A stretch of 64,000 bases of DNA from Winogradskyella sediminis. Lineage in GTDB: Bacteria > Bacteroidota > Bacteroidia > Flavobacteriales > Flavobacteriaceae. A model generated the notes under the pieces. That model did not search any database. It saw only the letters and a list, made by a program, of their open reading frames with translations, and had not been told where the DNA came from. Of this stretch, positions 53,853 through 61,999 are shown piece after piece (position 1 is the stretch's first letter; every line of letters starts with the position of its first letter). The DNA lies in the NCBI RefSeq assembly GCF_003387355.1, contig NZ_QUNH01000003.1:228241-292240 (forward strand). Direction: 5' to 3'. The translations under genes were made by a program, and so were the position numbers.

Positions 53853-56321
53853 ATGAGAAAAATCCTAGTATCAACCCTTGGTTTATTCGTCTTGTTATCC
53901 TGTGCTACTGCGCAATCTGTAGGTAAGAAGACAGAAGCTAAAGGATCGGCAGCTTCCAAATCACAAGTTTCTAAAAAAGCTAATAAAAAAATTAAAGACT
54001 ATGATAAAGTCATTACTAAAGATGCCGTGACCGATGATGGTTTATTTAAGGTACATGTTATAGGTGAAAAGTATTATTTTGAAATCCCAATGAAACATCT
54101 CAATAGAGATATGTTATTGGTGAGTAGATTTGCAAAATTACCTTCAAATTTAGGTGGTGGTTATGTTAATGCTGGTACAAAAACCAATACACGCATGATT
54201 AATTGGGAACGGTTTAAGGATAAAATTCTGATTAAAGAAATTACCTCGAGTGCCGTAGCCACAGACAGTTTGCCTATTAATATTTCTGTAAAATCTAATA
54301 ATTACGAACCTACACTATATGCATTTGATATAGCTGCTTTTTCTAAAGATTCTTCTGCTGTGGTTATTGATGTTACTAATTTTTACGGCTCAGATGTCAA
54401 AGCTATTAGCGGCTTAGGGTCACGATTAAGATCTGCTTATAAAGTAAAAAATCTTGATAAATCGAGAAGCTTTATTAATACTGTTAAAAGTTTTCCAGAG
54501 AATATTGAAGTCATCCAAGATTTTACTTACAATGCAGCAAAACCGCCTGTAAATACTGGAGACGAAACAATTAGTGTGCAAATGAATCAATCGATGATTT
54601 TATTACCCGAAACACCTATGCAACCACGACTTTTTGATAAGCGTGTGGGTTGGTTTACTTTAAGTAAATACGATTATAGTAGTGAAGCCTTAAAATCAGA
54701 TAGAAAAACGTATTTGAGACGTTGGAGGTTGGTGCCAAAAGATATTGAAGCATATAATAGGGGAGAGTTGGTAGAGCCTGTAAAACCTATTGTATATTAT
54801 TTAGATCCGGCAACTCCTATGAAGTTTCGATCGTACATGAAAGAAGGAATTGAACTTTGGCAGAAAGCCTTTGAGGCCGCTGGATTTAAAAATGCGATTA
54901 TAGCTAAAGATCCTCCAACTAAAGCAGAAGATCCAGATTTTAGTCCTGAAGATATTAGGTACTCAGTTGTAAGATATGTAGCAAGTACCACAAGAAATGC
55001 AACGGGTCCAAGTGTTTCGGACCCTCGAAGTGGTGAAATTATTGAAAGTGATATCATTTGGTATCATAACCATTTGCGCTCGTATCGCAATCGCTATTTG
55101 TTAGAAACTGGCGCAGCAAACCCGTCTGCAAGAACGCTAAATACACCAGAACAGGATATCGGCGAAATGATGAAAATGGTGATAGCACATGAGGTGGGGC
55201 ACACATTAGGTTTGCCACACAATATGAGTGCGAGTTATGCATATGATGTTGAGAATTATAGAGATGGAGACTTTACACAACAATACGGTATTGCTGCGAC
55301 CATTATGGATTATGCACGATATAATTATATAGCACAGCCAGGTGATGAAAATATTAGATTTGTGAGACAATTAGGACCTTATGACGCGTATGCAATTAAC
55401 TACGGTTACCGATATATTGATTCTGCTAAAACAGCACAAGATGAAAAAGAAATTTTAGAGGGTTGGATTTTAGAAAAGGCAGAAAATCCAATCTATAAAT
55501 TTTCAGGACGTGGAAACTATGATCCTACAGCACAAACCGAAGATATTGGGAATAATAGTATTAAAGCCAGTACTTATGGGCTGAAAAACTTAAAAATAGT
55601 CGCTAAAAATTTACCAAAATGGACGAGTGATCAAACTGATAATTACGAAGATTTAGAGGAACTTTACGGAGAATTGCTAAGCGTCTGGAGCCGCTATATA
55701 GGTCATGTTGTAACACACATTGGTGGAGTGGTAGAGGATACGAAGAACCCATCTCAAGAAGGAGCCGTTTATAATCCTGTTGCTAGAGATGATCAAAAAG
55801 CGGCATTGCATTGGTTGCAAAATAATGCTTTTAAAACACCAATTTGGCTAATTGATAAATCGATACTTCAGAATATTAATTACGCAGGTTATACCGATAG
55901 AATTAGAGGTTTGCAGGCTAGACATTTAAATAACTTATTAAGTTTTGAACGCCTGGGTAGAATCATTGATCATAATGCTATAGATACTAAAAACTATGCT
56001 GCGCTAGACTTTTTAAGAGATCTACGAAGAGGCATTTGGTCTGAGGCCAATTCAGGAACAAATGTTTCTATTTATCGACGTAATTTACAACGTGTTTATT
56101 TAGAAGCGATGTTTCAATTAATGACCGAAGATTTAGATAAAAATCGCAGTCGTCAATACTTTAATGTCAATCAATCCGATATCAGAGCTTTAGTGAGAGG
56201 AGAGTTAAATAGGGTAAAGGAGCTGCTTATATCTGCATCAAAAAGTTCTATAAATACAGAAACTAAATACCATTATCTCGATGCTGTTGAGCGTATAAAT
56301 GTTATTTTAGACCCGAAATAA
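53853..56321 (+). CDS. Zinc-dependent metalloprotease, DUF5117/DUF5118 type
   Basis: This 822-residue exported protein has a signal sequence with a possible lipobox (LLSCATAQ, Cys17). An N-terminal DUF5118-like segment is followed by a DUF5117-like domain. The metzincin zinc site is HEVGHTLGLPH (His446, His450, His456) and the Met-turn is IMDYARYNY. The C-terminal half is helical. Such proteins are common in Bacteroidota and may cleave proteins in the periplasm or outside; the substrate is unknown. The DUF4251 gene follows after 12 bp. Confidence 0.87.
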   Translation: MRKILVSTLGLFVLLSCATAQSVGKKTEAKGSAASKSQVSKKANKKIKDYDKVITKDAVTDDGLFKVHVIGEKYYFEIPMKHLNRDMLLVSRFAKLPSNLGGGYVNAGTKTNTRMINWERFKDKILIKEITSSAVATDSLPINISVKSNNYEPTLYAFDIAAFSKDSSAVVIDVTNFYGSDVKAISGLGSRLRSAYKVKNLDKSRSFINTVKSFPENIEVIQDFTYNAAKPPVNTGDETISVQMNQSMILLPETPMQPRLFDKRVGWFTLSKYDYSSEALKSDRKTYLRRWRLVPKDIEAYNRGELVEPVKPIVYYLDPATPMKFRSYMKEGIELWQKAFEAAGFKNAIIAKDPPTKAEDPDFSPEDIRYSVVRYVASTTRNATGPSVSDPRSGEIIESDIIWYHNHLRSYRNRYLLETGAANPSARTLNTPEQDIGEMMKMVIAHEVGHTLGLPHNMSASYAYDVENYRDGDFTQQYGIAATIMDYARYNYIAQPGDENIRFVRQLGPYDAYAINYGYRYIDSAKTAQDEKEILEGWILEKAENPIYKFSGRGNYDPTAQTEDIGNNSIKASTYGLKNLKIVAKNLPKWTSDQTDNYEDLEELYGELLSVWSRYIGHVVTHIGGVVEDTKNPSQEGAVYNPVARDDQKAALHWLQNNAFKTPIWLIDKSILQNINYAGYTDRIRGLQARHLNNLLSFERLGRIIDHNAIDTKNYAALDFLRDLRRGIWSEANSGTNVSIYRRNLQRVYLEAMFQLMTEDLDKNRSRQYFNVNQSDIRALVRGELNRVKELLISASKSSINTETKYHYLDAVERINVILDPK

Positions 56322-56333
56322 GAATTTTAATAC

Positions 56334-56795
56334 ATGAAAAAAATAATATTATTAATTGTACTGTTTAGTTTTTCCGTGCCAACGCTTATAACAGCGCAAT
56401 CAAAAACGAGCCAAAAGGAACTATTTGCTAATACGTATCATAACTCAAAAAATGCTGTAAAATCGCAACATTATCAATTTGTAGCAGATGTGATACATAA
56501 TAGTCAAGAAAGAGAAGTGTTAAATGGTGAACACAATCAATTTAAAGTATATAAGTTACAAGTTGTAGGGCAACTACACGATTTTTCAAAACATAAAGTT
56601 GTTCATGTTATTAAGGATGATCAAAGTAAAATCGATACCTCATTTAACGACGAAACACAACTAATTTCAATTGATATCCTTGCCACAGACTATGATATAA
56701 AAATTGAAATAAAACCGAATGGTAAAGCTTTTTTAACGTTAAATGGCCACGATGGTTCAAAATTATCTTATACAGGACGCATAAATAAATTATAA
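56334..56795 (+). CDS. DUF4251 family secreted protein
   Basis: This 153-residue protein has a signal peptide (KKIILLIVLFSFSVPTLITAQ). The body is beta-rich, with FVADVIHNSQ and KIEIKPNGKAFLTLNGHDGSKLSYTG typical of DUF4251 domains. It is probably periplasmic. It lies 12 bp after the metalloprotease gene, so a shared job is likely but unknown. Confidence 0.75.
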   Translation: MKKIILLIVLFSFSVPTLITAQSKTSQKELFANTYHNSKNAVKSQHYQFVADVIHNSQEREVLNGEHNQFKVYKLQVVGQLHDFSKHKVVHVIKDDQSKIDTSFNDETQLISIDILATDYDIKIEIKPNGKAFLTLNGHDGSKLSYTGRINKL

Positions 56796-57124
56796 GATAA
56801 TGTCCTTTTATTAGTAAAACTTTTACAGTAAAGGAAAGCGAATTTTGTACTTTAAAAAGGGAAATAAGCTATAAATTTTCGGCACAAACGACTTAAACTT
56901 AAGCTTGGAGTATTTTTAGTCAGCGTTTGTAAGCATTATAATTTAATATGTGGTATAGAAATTGTATCTTTGTAATCAGTTTATTGAAGATATACTACTC
57001 AAATAACATTATTCTTAAAGTTATTGTACTAGATTTTAATACTATTCATTGTTAAGTAGATTAACTTGTTTGCATTATGCATATTTTCAAAAGCACATAC
57101 ACATATTAATTTTTAAAACTACGA
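56796..57124. other. Intergenic region with promoter of the cold-shock-domain gene
   Basis: These 329 bases hold a perfect -7 box (TATCTTTG, 56965-56972), leaving a long untranslated leader of about 145 bases before 57125. No terminator for the upstream pair and no short gene were seen. Confidence 0.5.
56965..56972 (+). promoter_or_regulatory. Putative -7 box (TATCTTTG)
   Basis: TATCTTTG fits TAnnTTTG. Transcription from here gives a long AT-rich leader, as seen for many cold-shock genes. No -33 element at normal spacing was found. Confidence 0.42.
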
Positions 57125-57586
57125 ATGGCTAAATCACAACAGACTTTTAGTAAAAGTGAAAAAGAAAAAAAACGATTAAAAAAACGAGAGGATAAGCGTA
57201 AGAAAATGGAAGCGCGTAAACTCCAGAAAGAAGAAAACGGATCCGAAGGTATCCCAATTGCTTATGTAGATCACAATGGTAATTTAACAGATACTCCACC
57301 AGATCCGACGATGAAAGTGAAGGTAAAAGCTGAGAATATTGTTCTTGGTGTACCGACCAAAGAAGAGTCAGACGAAGAACCGTTTGATCCTATTAGAAAT
57401 GGTAAAGTGTCTTTTTATGACAACTCAAAAGGTTTCGGTTTTATTATTGATACTGAAACAAATGAAAAACATTTTACACACGTCAGTGGTATTATAGACG
57501 AAATTGCAGAAAATGACAAAGTCACTTTCGAATTAGAGAAAGGGCAACGTGGAATGAATGCAGTGAGAGTTAAGCAAGCTAAATAA
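57125..57586 (+). CDS. Cold-shock-domain protein with lysine-rich N-terminal extension
   Basis: This 153-residue protein has a very basic, probably coiled N-terminus (SEKEKKRLKKREDKRKKMEA, residues 11-31). A linker is followed by a cold-shock domain from about residue 91 (NGKVSFYDNSKGFGFIID). RNP1 is KGFGFI. RNP2 is altered: HFTHVSG instead of the usual FVHxSA/FVHFSA. It should bind single-stranded RNA or DNA. A terminator follows, so it is monocistronic. Confidence 0.88.
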   Translation: MAKSQQTFSKSEKEKKRLKKREDKRKKMEARKLQKEENGSEGIPIAYVDHNGNLTDTPPDPTMKVKVKAENIVLGVPTKEESDEEPFDPIRNGKVSFYDNSKGFGFIIDTETNEKHFTHVSGIIDEIAENDKVTFELEKGQRGMNAVRVKQAK

Positions 57587-57605
57587 TTTAATTTAAAAAT
57601 TTTTT

Positions 57606-57642
57606 AAAAGCCATTGTAGTTTTACTATAGTGGTTTTTTTTT
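57606..57642 (+). terminator. Terminator after the cold-shock-domain gene
   Basis: AAAAGCCATTGTAGT pairs with ACTATAGTGGTTTT (two G-U pairs) around a TTT loop and continues as a T run, about 20 bp after the stop. Confidence 0.8.
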
Positions 57643-57784
57643 ATGATGCAATTCTATATTTGAAATGATTTAAGTTTTTTTAATCCACGCTATAGAGGGA
57701 TTGGGGATCGTAAGTGCTTAAACATTCAAGGTAACCATTGTAGATATTTTTATATATATTCACATTTCATTTTTTTAAGTTACT

Positions 57785-58261
57785 ATGCACCCCAAAATCA
57801 AAGAATTTTCGGAAAGAAAAATTATTGGAATAACCACAACGATTATAAGAGATGAACAGCATAAAATTAGGACGCTATGGCAACAATTTATGCCACGAAA
57901 ACATGAAATTCAGTCCCTGACTTCACAAGAGTTAATCGCAATGCAAATTTTTCGCTTAAATGAAAATGGTACTCCTAGAGAAGCATTTGAAATTTGGGCA
58001 TGTGCGGAAGTTATGGATTTTGATAACATTCCAAATCATATGAAAGTTTATACTATTATAAGTGGAACTTATGCAATGTTCCCACATAAAGGTATGGATG
58101 CAGGTTCTACTTATGAAAAGATTATGAGCGAATGGTTGCCAACTTCTGGCTATGAAATAGATCATAGACCACATTTTCAAGTTATGGGAGAAAAATATAA
58201 AAATGGGTGTACAGATTCTGAAGAGGATTTTTATGTTCCCGTGCGATTAATTAAAAATTAA
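57785..58261 (+). CDS. GyrI-like / AraC effector-binding-domain protein
   Basis: This 158-residue soluble protein resembles the SOUL/GyrI effector-binding fold: FSERKIIGITTTIIRDEQHKI, then YTIISGTYAMFPHKG and the C-terminal EEDFYVPVRLI with the typical (V/I)P(V/I) end. It may bind a small molecule. There is no attached DNA-binding domain. It ends by overlapping the topB gene tail to tail by 11 bp. Confidence 0.78.
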   Translation: MHPKIKEFSERKIIGITTTIIRDEQHKIRTLWQQFMPRKHEIQSLTSQELIAMQIFRLNENGTPREAFEIWACAEVMDFDNIPNHMKVYTIISGTYAMFPHKGMDAGSTYEKIMSEWLPTSGYEIDHRPHFQVMGEKYKNGCTDSEEDFYVPVRLIKN

Positions 58262-60485
58262 CCCTAAAATCGCACCCACTTTTATAATTGCTACAGCCAA
58301 AAGCAGTTTTTCCTTTTAAAATTTTACCTGTTTTACATTTAGGGCAAGTGTCACCAGCAGCAACAGGTTTTACTTTAGATTTTTTTGGTTCTAGTTTAAG
58401 TTTAAAGTTATCATCAAAACGCAAAAGACCTTCCAAAGTTTGACCGTTAATTTTAAATCCTTTTAAATTCACGGTAGAGCCTTTACTTAATAAACGTTTA
58501 TACTGATTTTCAGAAATCTTTTTGTCTCCAAATGTAAACGGTAACGTAAAATCACAAGAAGTACCATATAGATTGCAACCATAAGCCGATTTTCCTTTTA
58601 AAAGTTGTCCTGTTTTACATTTAGGACAAGGACCACCTACTAAAGCTGTGGATTTCTTTTTCGATTTCGATTTTGATTTCGATTTTCCTACGGGTTTGTT
58701 ATTAACTGCAGAAATTCGGGTTTGTACTTTTTCGCTACGAACTTCATATACCAAGGCATCTACCATGCGTTTCATACCTTTAATAAAAGTACTTGCGCTA
58801 AATTCACCTTTTTCAATATCCTTTAATTGTTTTTCCCAAGATCCTGTGAGTTCTGCAGATTTTAGCAACTCATTTTGTATCGTATCGATCAGTTGTATTC
58901 CAGTAATCGTTGGTAAAATCTGTTTTTTATTACGTTTAATGTATTTACGTCTAAACAGTGTTTCAATAATATTGGCACGTGTAGATGGACGACCAATACC
59001 GTTTTCTTTCATTAAATCTCGTAGCTCTTCGTCTTCTACTTGCTTACCTGCAGTCTCCATGGCACGCAATAGCGAGGCTTCAGTATATTGATTCGGTGGT
59101 TTGGTTTGTTTTTCTAAAAATGAAGGCTCATGTGGGCCTTTTTCGCCTTTTACAAAAGTAGGTAGTAATTTGTCTTTACTTGATGCTGATGGTGAAGCGT
59201 CTTGTTTTTCAAAAACAACACGCCAACCTTTAGATAGAATCTCCTTTCCTGTGGTTTTAAAATTAACCTCTGCTGCTTTACCGATTACTGTAGTGTTAGA
59301 GACTTTACAGTCGTCATAAAATACTGCAATAAACCGTTTTACAATAATGTCGTAAACTTGCTGCTCATTATACTGTAGATGTGTTTGCATTCCGGTAGGA
59401 ATGATAGCATGGTGATCTGTTACTTTTTTATCATTAAAAACACGAGACGATTTCTTTATCTTTTGGTTTAAAAGTGGTGTTGTAAGGCTCGAATAATCAG
59501 TGAGTTTAGATAGTATACTTTTTACTTTTGGATACACGTCATTTGGTAAAAAAGTGGTGTCTACTCTAGGGTAAGTTACCGCTTTTTTCTCGTATAATTT
59601 TTGGGCTATTTTTAAAGTGTCATCTGCCGAAAATCCAAATTTTGTATTACAGTAAACTTGTAGTCCGGTTAAATCAAATAGCTTCGGAGCATATTCGGTA
59701 CCTTTCTTTTTGGTGATAGAAACAATTTCAAATGTATCCTCTTTCACTTTATGCGCTAAGCGTTCTCCATCTTCCATTTTTAGAAACCTACCGTCTTCAT
59801 AACTAAAAAGGGTGTCTCTATACAGTGTTTGTAATTCCCAATAGGGTTGTGGTTTAAAGTTTTCTATTTCTTTAAAACGATTTACTAACATAGCAAGCGT
59901 AGGTGTTTGTACGCGTCCTACGGAAAGTACTTGTTTATAGCCACCATGTTTTACGGTGTAAAGTCGTGTTGCATTAATACCTAAAAGCCAATCTCCAATA
60001 GATCTCGAAAAGCCGGCATAATAAAGGTTATCGTAATCTTCAGCAGGTTTTAAATTTTTAAAGCCTTCCTTAATGGCTTCTGTAGTTAAAGACGATATCC
60101 AAAGCCGTTCTACCTTTCCTTTGTAGTTCGCTTTGTTAATCACCCAACGCTGAATCAACTCTCCTTCTTGTCCTGCATCACCACAGTTAATCACTACATC
60201 TGCTTTATCAAATAAACTTTTTACAATTTTAAATTGCTTTTTAATCCCATCATTATTGGCCACTTTCACTTCAAACTTTTCAGGAAGCATAGGTAAGTTG
60301 TTTAAATCCCAACTTTTCCAATATGGTTTATAGTCAGCAGGCTCGTATAAAGTGCAAAGATGTCCAAAGGTGTACGTTACGGCATAGCCATTGCCTTCAA
60401 AGTAACCATCACGCTTTGTGGTGGCTCCTAATACAGAGGCAATTTCTCTGGCAACACTTGGTTTTTCGGCAATACAAACTTTCAA
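58251..60485 (-). CDS. topB: DNA topoisomerase III
   Basis: This 744-residue type IA topoisomerase has a Toprim domain from MKVCIAEKPSVAREIA (Glu7) to about residue 150. The acidic motif reads NCGDAGQEGELI, where the second Asp of the usual DxD is Gly. GRVQTPTLAMLV and the active-site Tyr in KAVTYPRVDTTFLP follow. RPSTRANIIETL is the C-lobe signature. Two C-terminal CPKCKTG...C...C zinc-ribbon-like repeats flank a linker, and a KSKSKSKKK tract precedes them. It relaxes or decatenates DNA. No conjugation genes lie nearby. Confidence 0.92.
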   Translation of the reverse strand: MKVCIAEKPSVAREIASVLGATTKRDGYFEGNGYAVTYTFGHLCTLYEPADYKPYWKSWDLNNLPMLPEKFEVKVANNDGIKKQFKIVKSLFDKADVVINCGDAGQEGELIQRWVINKANYKGKVERLWISSLTTEAIKEGFKNLKPAEDYDNLYYAGFSRSIGDWLLGINATRLYTVKHGGYKQVLSVGRVQTPTLAMLVNRFKEIENFKPQPYWELQTLYRDTLFSYEDGRFLKMEDGERLAHKVKEDTFEIVSITKKKGTEYAPKLFDLTGLQVYCNTKFGFSADDTLKIAQKLYEKKAVTYPRVDTTFLPNDVYPKVKSILSKLTDYSSLTTPLLNQKIKKSSRVFNDKKVTDHHAIIPTGMQTHLQYNEQQVYDIIVKRFIAVFYDDCKVSNTTVIGKAAEVNFKTTGKEILSKGWRVVFEKQDASPSASSKDKLLPTFVKGEKGPHEPSFLEKQTKPPNQYTEASLLRAMETAGKQVEDEELRDLMKENGIGRPSTRANIIETLFRRKYIKRNKKQILPTITGIQLIDTIQNELLKSAELTGSWEKQLKDIEKGEFSASTFIKGMKRMVDALVYEVRSEKVQTRISAVNNKPVGKSKSKSKSKKKSTALVGGPCPKCKTGQLLKGKSAYGCNLYGTSCDFTLPFTFGDKKISENQYKRLLSKGSTVNLKGFKINGQTLEGLLRFDDNFKLKLEPKKSKVKPVAAGDTCPKCKTGKILKGKTAFGCSNYKSGCDFRVNF

Positions 60486-60543
60486 CTGTAGTAAATTTAA
60501 TGTCTGCGAAAATACAGAAATTTATAAATGAAAAGCGTATTTT

Positions 60544-61470
60544 TTAGGGTTCTAATACTAATTTCTGACCAATTTTTAGTGGTGAGGATTTGTTTATCGC
60601 ATTGGTTTTGCATAGTCTAGAAATAGACATATTATTTTGTCTTGAAATGCCATAAAGTGTATCTCCTTTTTTTACCACATACATTCTCGGTTTTTTAGCT
60701 AAACTCAATAATGCGGCTTCATCAGCAGATTTAATTACTTTAACCTTGCTGACTCTTCTCGAATTATGAAATCTAGCATGCGTCCATTTTTGAGTTACCC
60801 AAACCTGTTGGGATCTAATGGCATTTTTAGACGAAAAATCAAATAAGTATTCAGGGTGAATTTGCTCTCCTTTATAACTGAGTTCTAAGTGTAAATGACT
60901 ACCTCTAGAATTTCCGGTATTGCCACCTTTTCCTATATACTGCCCTCGGACTAATGTATCATTAACTTTGACACCAATGTGAGATAAATGCGCATATGTA
61001 GATTCTAAACCATTGTAATGTCTTACAACTACGGCATTTCCAAAACCGCTGGTATATCTGGCAAAACGGACAATACCATCGAGTATAGTAGAAACACTGT
61101 CTCCTGTAACCAAATCAATATCAATACCATTGTGAGGTCTTCCACGTCGCCAACCATAGCGCGAAGTAATGACCTTAGTATGTGGTACAGGAGACGCAAA
61201 AGTGGTGTCGGTAAAATTTAATTCTACAGGAAATTTTTGAAACGTATCGATATAAGGATTGTGAACCGTAGTATCCCAATGATCGGCTTTAATATCAATA
61301 GCTAATGCTTTTTTTCTAATTAATGGTATCTCTACAGTTTCAACAAGAATGGCTCCGTTGAATTTATAAGATTGTAATTCAATTTTTAACGAATTTGATA
61401 GTGAGTCGTTTTGTGCAATACCTAATAATGAAGCACAACAAAAGACGATACTAATAAAAATGTATTTCAT
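60544..61470 (-). CDS. M23 endopeptidase with C-terminal LysM domain
   Basis: This 308-residue protein has a signal peptide starting at the ATG 61470 (KYIFISIVFCCASLLGIAQN). The upstream 28 codons to 61554 lack such a signal and are not used. The M23 zinc site is PHNGIDID (HxxxD) and HLHLEL (HxH), with GGNTGNSRGSH between. LysM follows at the end (YVVKKGDTLYGISRQNN to KIGQKLVL). It should cut peptidoglycan cross-bridges in the periplasm and could be an envelope remodelling enzyme. Confidence 0.92.
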   Translation of the reverse strand: MKYIFISIVFCCASLLGIAQNDSLSNSLKIELQSYKFNGAILVETVEIPLIRKKALAIDIKADHWDTTVHNPYIDTFQKFPVELNFTDTTFASPVPHTKVITSRYGWRRGRPHNGIDIDLVTGDSVSTILDGIVRFARYTSGFGNAVVVRHYNGLESTYAHLSHIGVKVNDTLVRGQYIGKGGNTGNSRGSHLHLELSYKGEQIHPEYLFDFSSKNAIRSQQVWVTQKWTHARFHNSRRVSKVKVIKSADEAALLSLAKKPRMYVVKKGDTLYGISRQNNMSISRLCKTNAINKSSPLKIGQKLVLEP

Positions 61471-61649
61471 AGAGGGAAAACGTAATCTAACTGGCTTTTG
61501 AAACGCGAATATAGGATAAATATTGTTTGTTCGTGGTAATCTAAGCCAAACCAATCCTAGTCTTATTTTAAGATAGCATAATGAAATGGATTAGGATGCT
61601 ATGTAAATGAGTTAATCTCTTGCACTTAGTTCTTTTACATTTGAATAAT

Positions 61650-61748
61650 TGCAACAAGGGATTTATTGCATAATTAAGATAATACAAAGCGTTTAGTTTT
61701 ACGGTTTGGTTAGGTTGAAAAAGCATCAATTGAATTGATGCTTTTTTT
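61650..61748 (+). ncRNA. Candidate small RNA ending in an orphan terminator
   Basis: A transcript starting about 7 bases after TACATTTG (61636-61643) and ending at the terminator would be near 100 nt. There is no coding frame in it. A TTG at 61620-61622 is only 13 bp upstream of the box, which is not normal spacing. This is a weak candidate only. Confidence 0.25.
61718..61748 (+). terminator. Strong rho-independent terminator with no upstream gene
   Basis: AAAAAGCATCAATT is perfectly complementary to AATTGATGCTTTTT with a tight loop, followed by TTTTTTT. The next coding gene upstream runs the other way (61470 leftwards). On the minus strand the A run would also give T, so it could alternatively terminate a minus transcript from the right. 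Confidence 0.8.
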
Positions 61749-61999
61749 GTGTAGCAAAGTGTTGTAAATTAAGATAACTTATCTTTTTAAAACATTAGAA
61801 ATCATAAAATTGACAGCTATTCAGCCAATATATATGGAATAACTATGTTTAGCTAAACGTTTATGTTTAAGTTGTCAGGTGATTTTATTGTTATTTCTAT
61901 TTTATACATAAAAATCATACCGTGCACTTTGTCGAATAAATATGTTTTTTATGGATTATTTTATTTTATTTGTGGTCTATTAAAACTAAAAATCTACTT

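Larger units (their letters stand above)
61471..61999. other. Divergent intergenic region with an orphan terminator
   Basis: These 529 bases separate the minus-strand M23 gene from the plus-strand SprB-repeat gene. A strong terminator at 61718-61748 has no gene upstream on its strand, and a -7-like box (TACATTTG, 61636-61643) precedes it. A weak box (TTTATTTG, 61965-61972) lies close to the next gene. No protein-coding short frame was convincing. Confidence 0.5.

Noticed and set aside
58648..59091. A 147-codon plus-strand frame opposite topB
   Set aside because: Its Phe/Asp-rich start is the complement of the Lys/Ser tract in TopB; no independent support.
61471..61554. Upstream 28-codon extension of the M23/LysM gene
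   Set aside because: The signal peptide begins at the internal ATG (61470), so the longer start is not credible.
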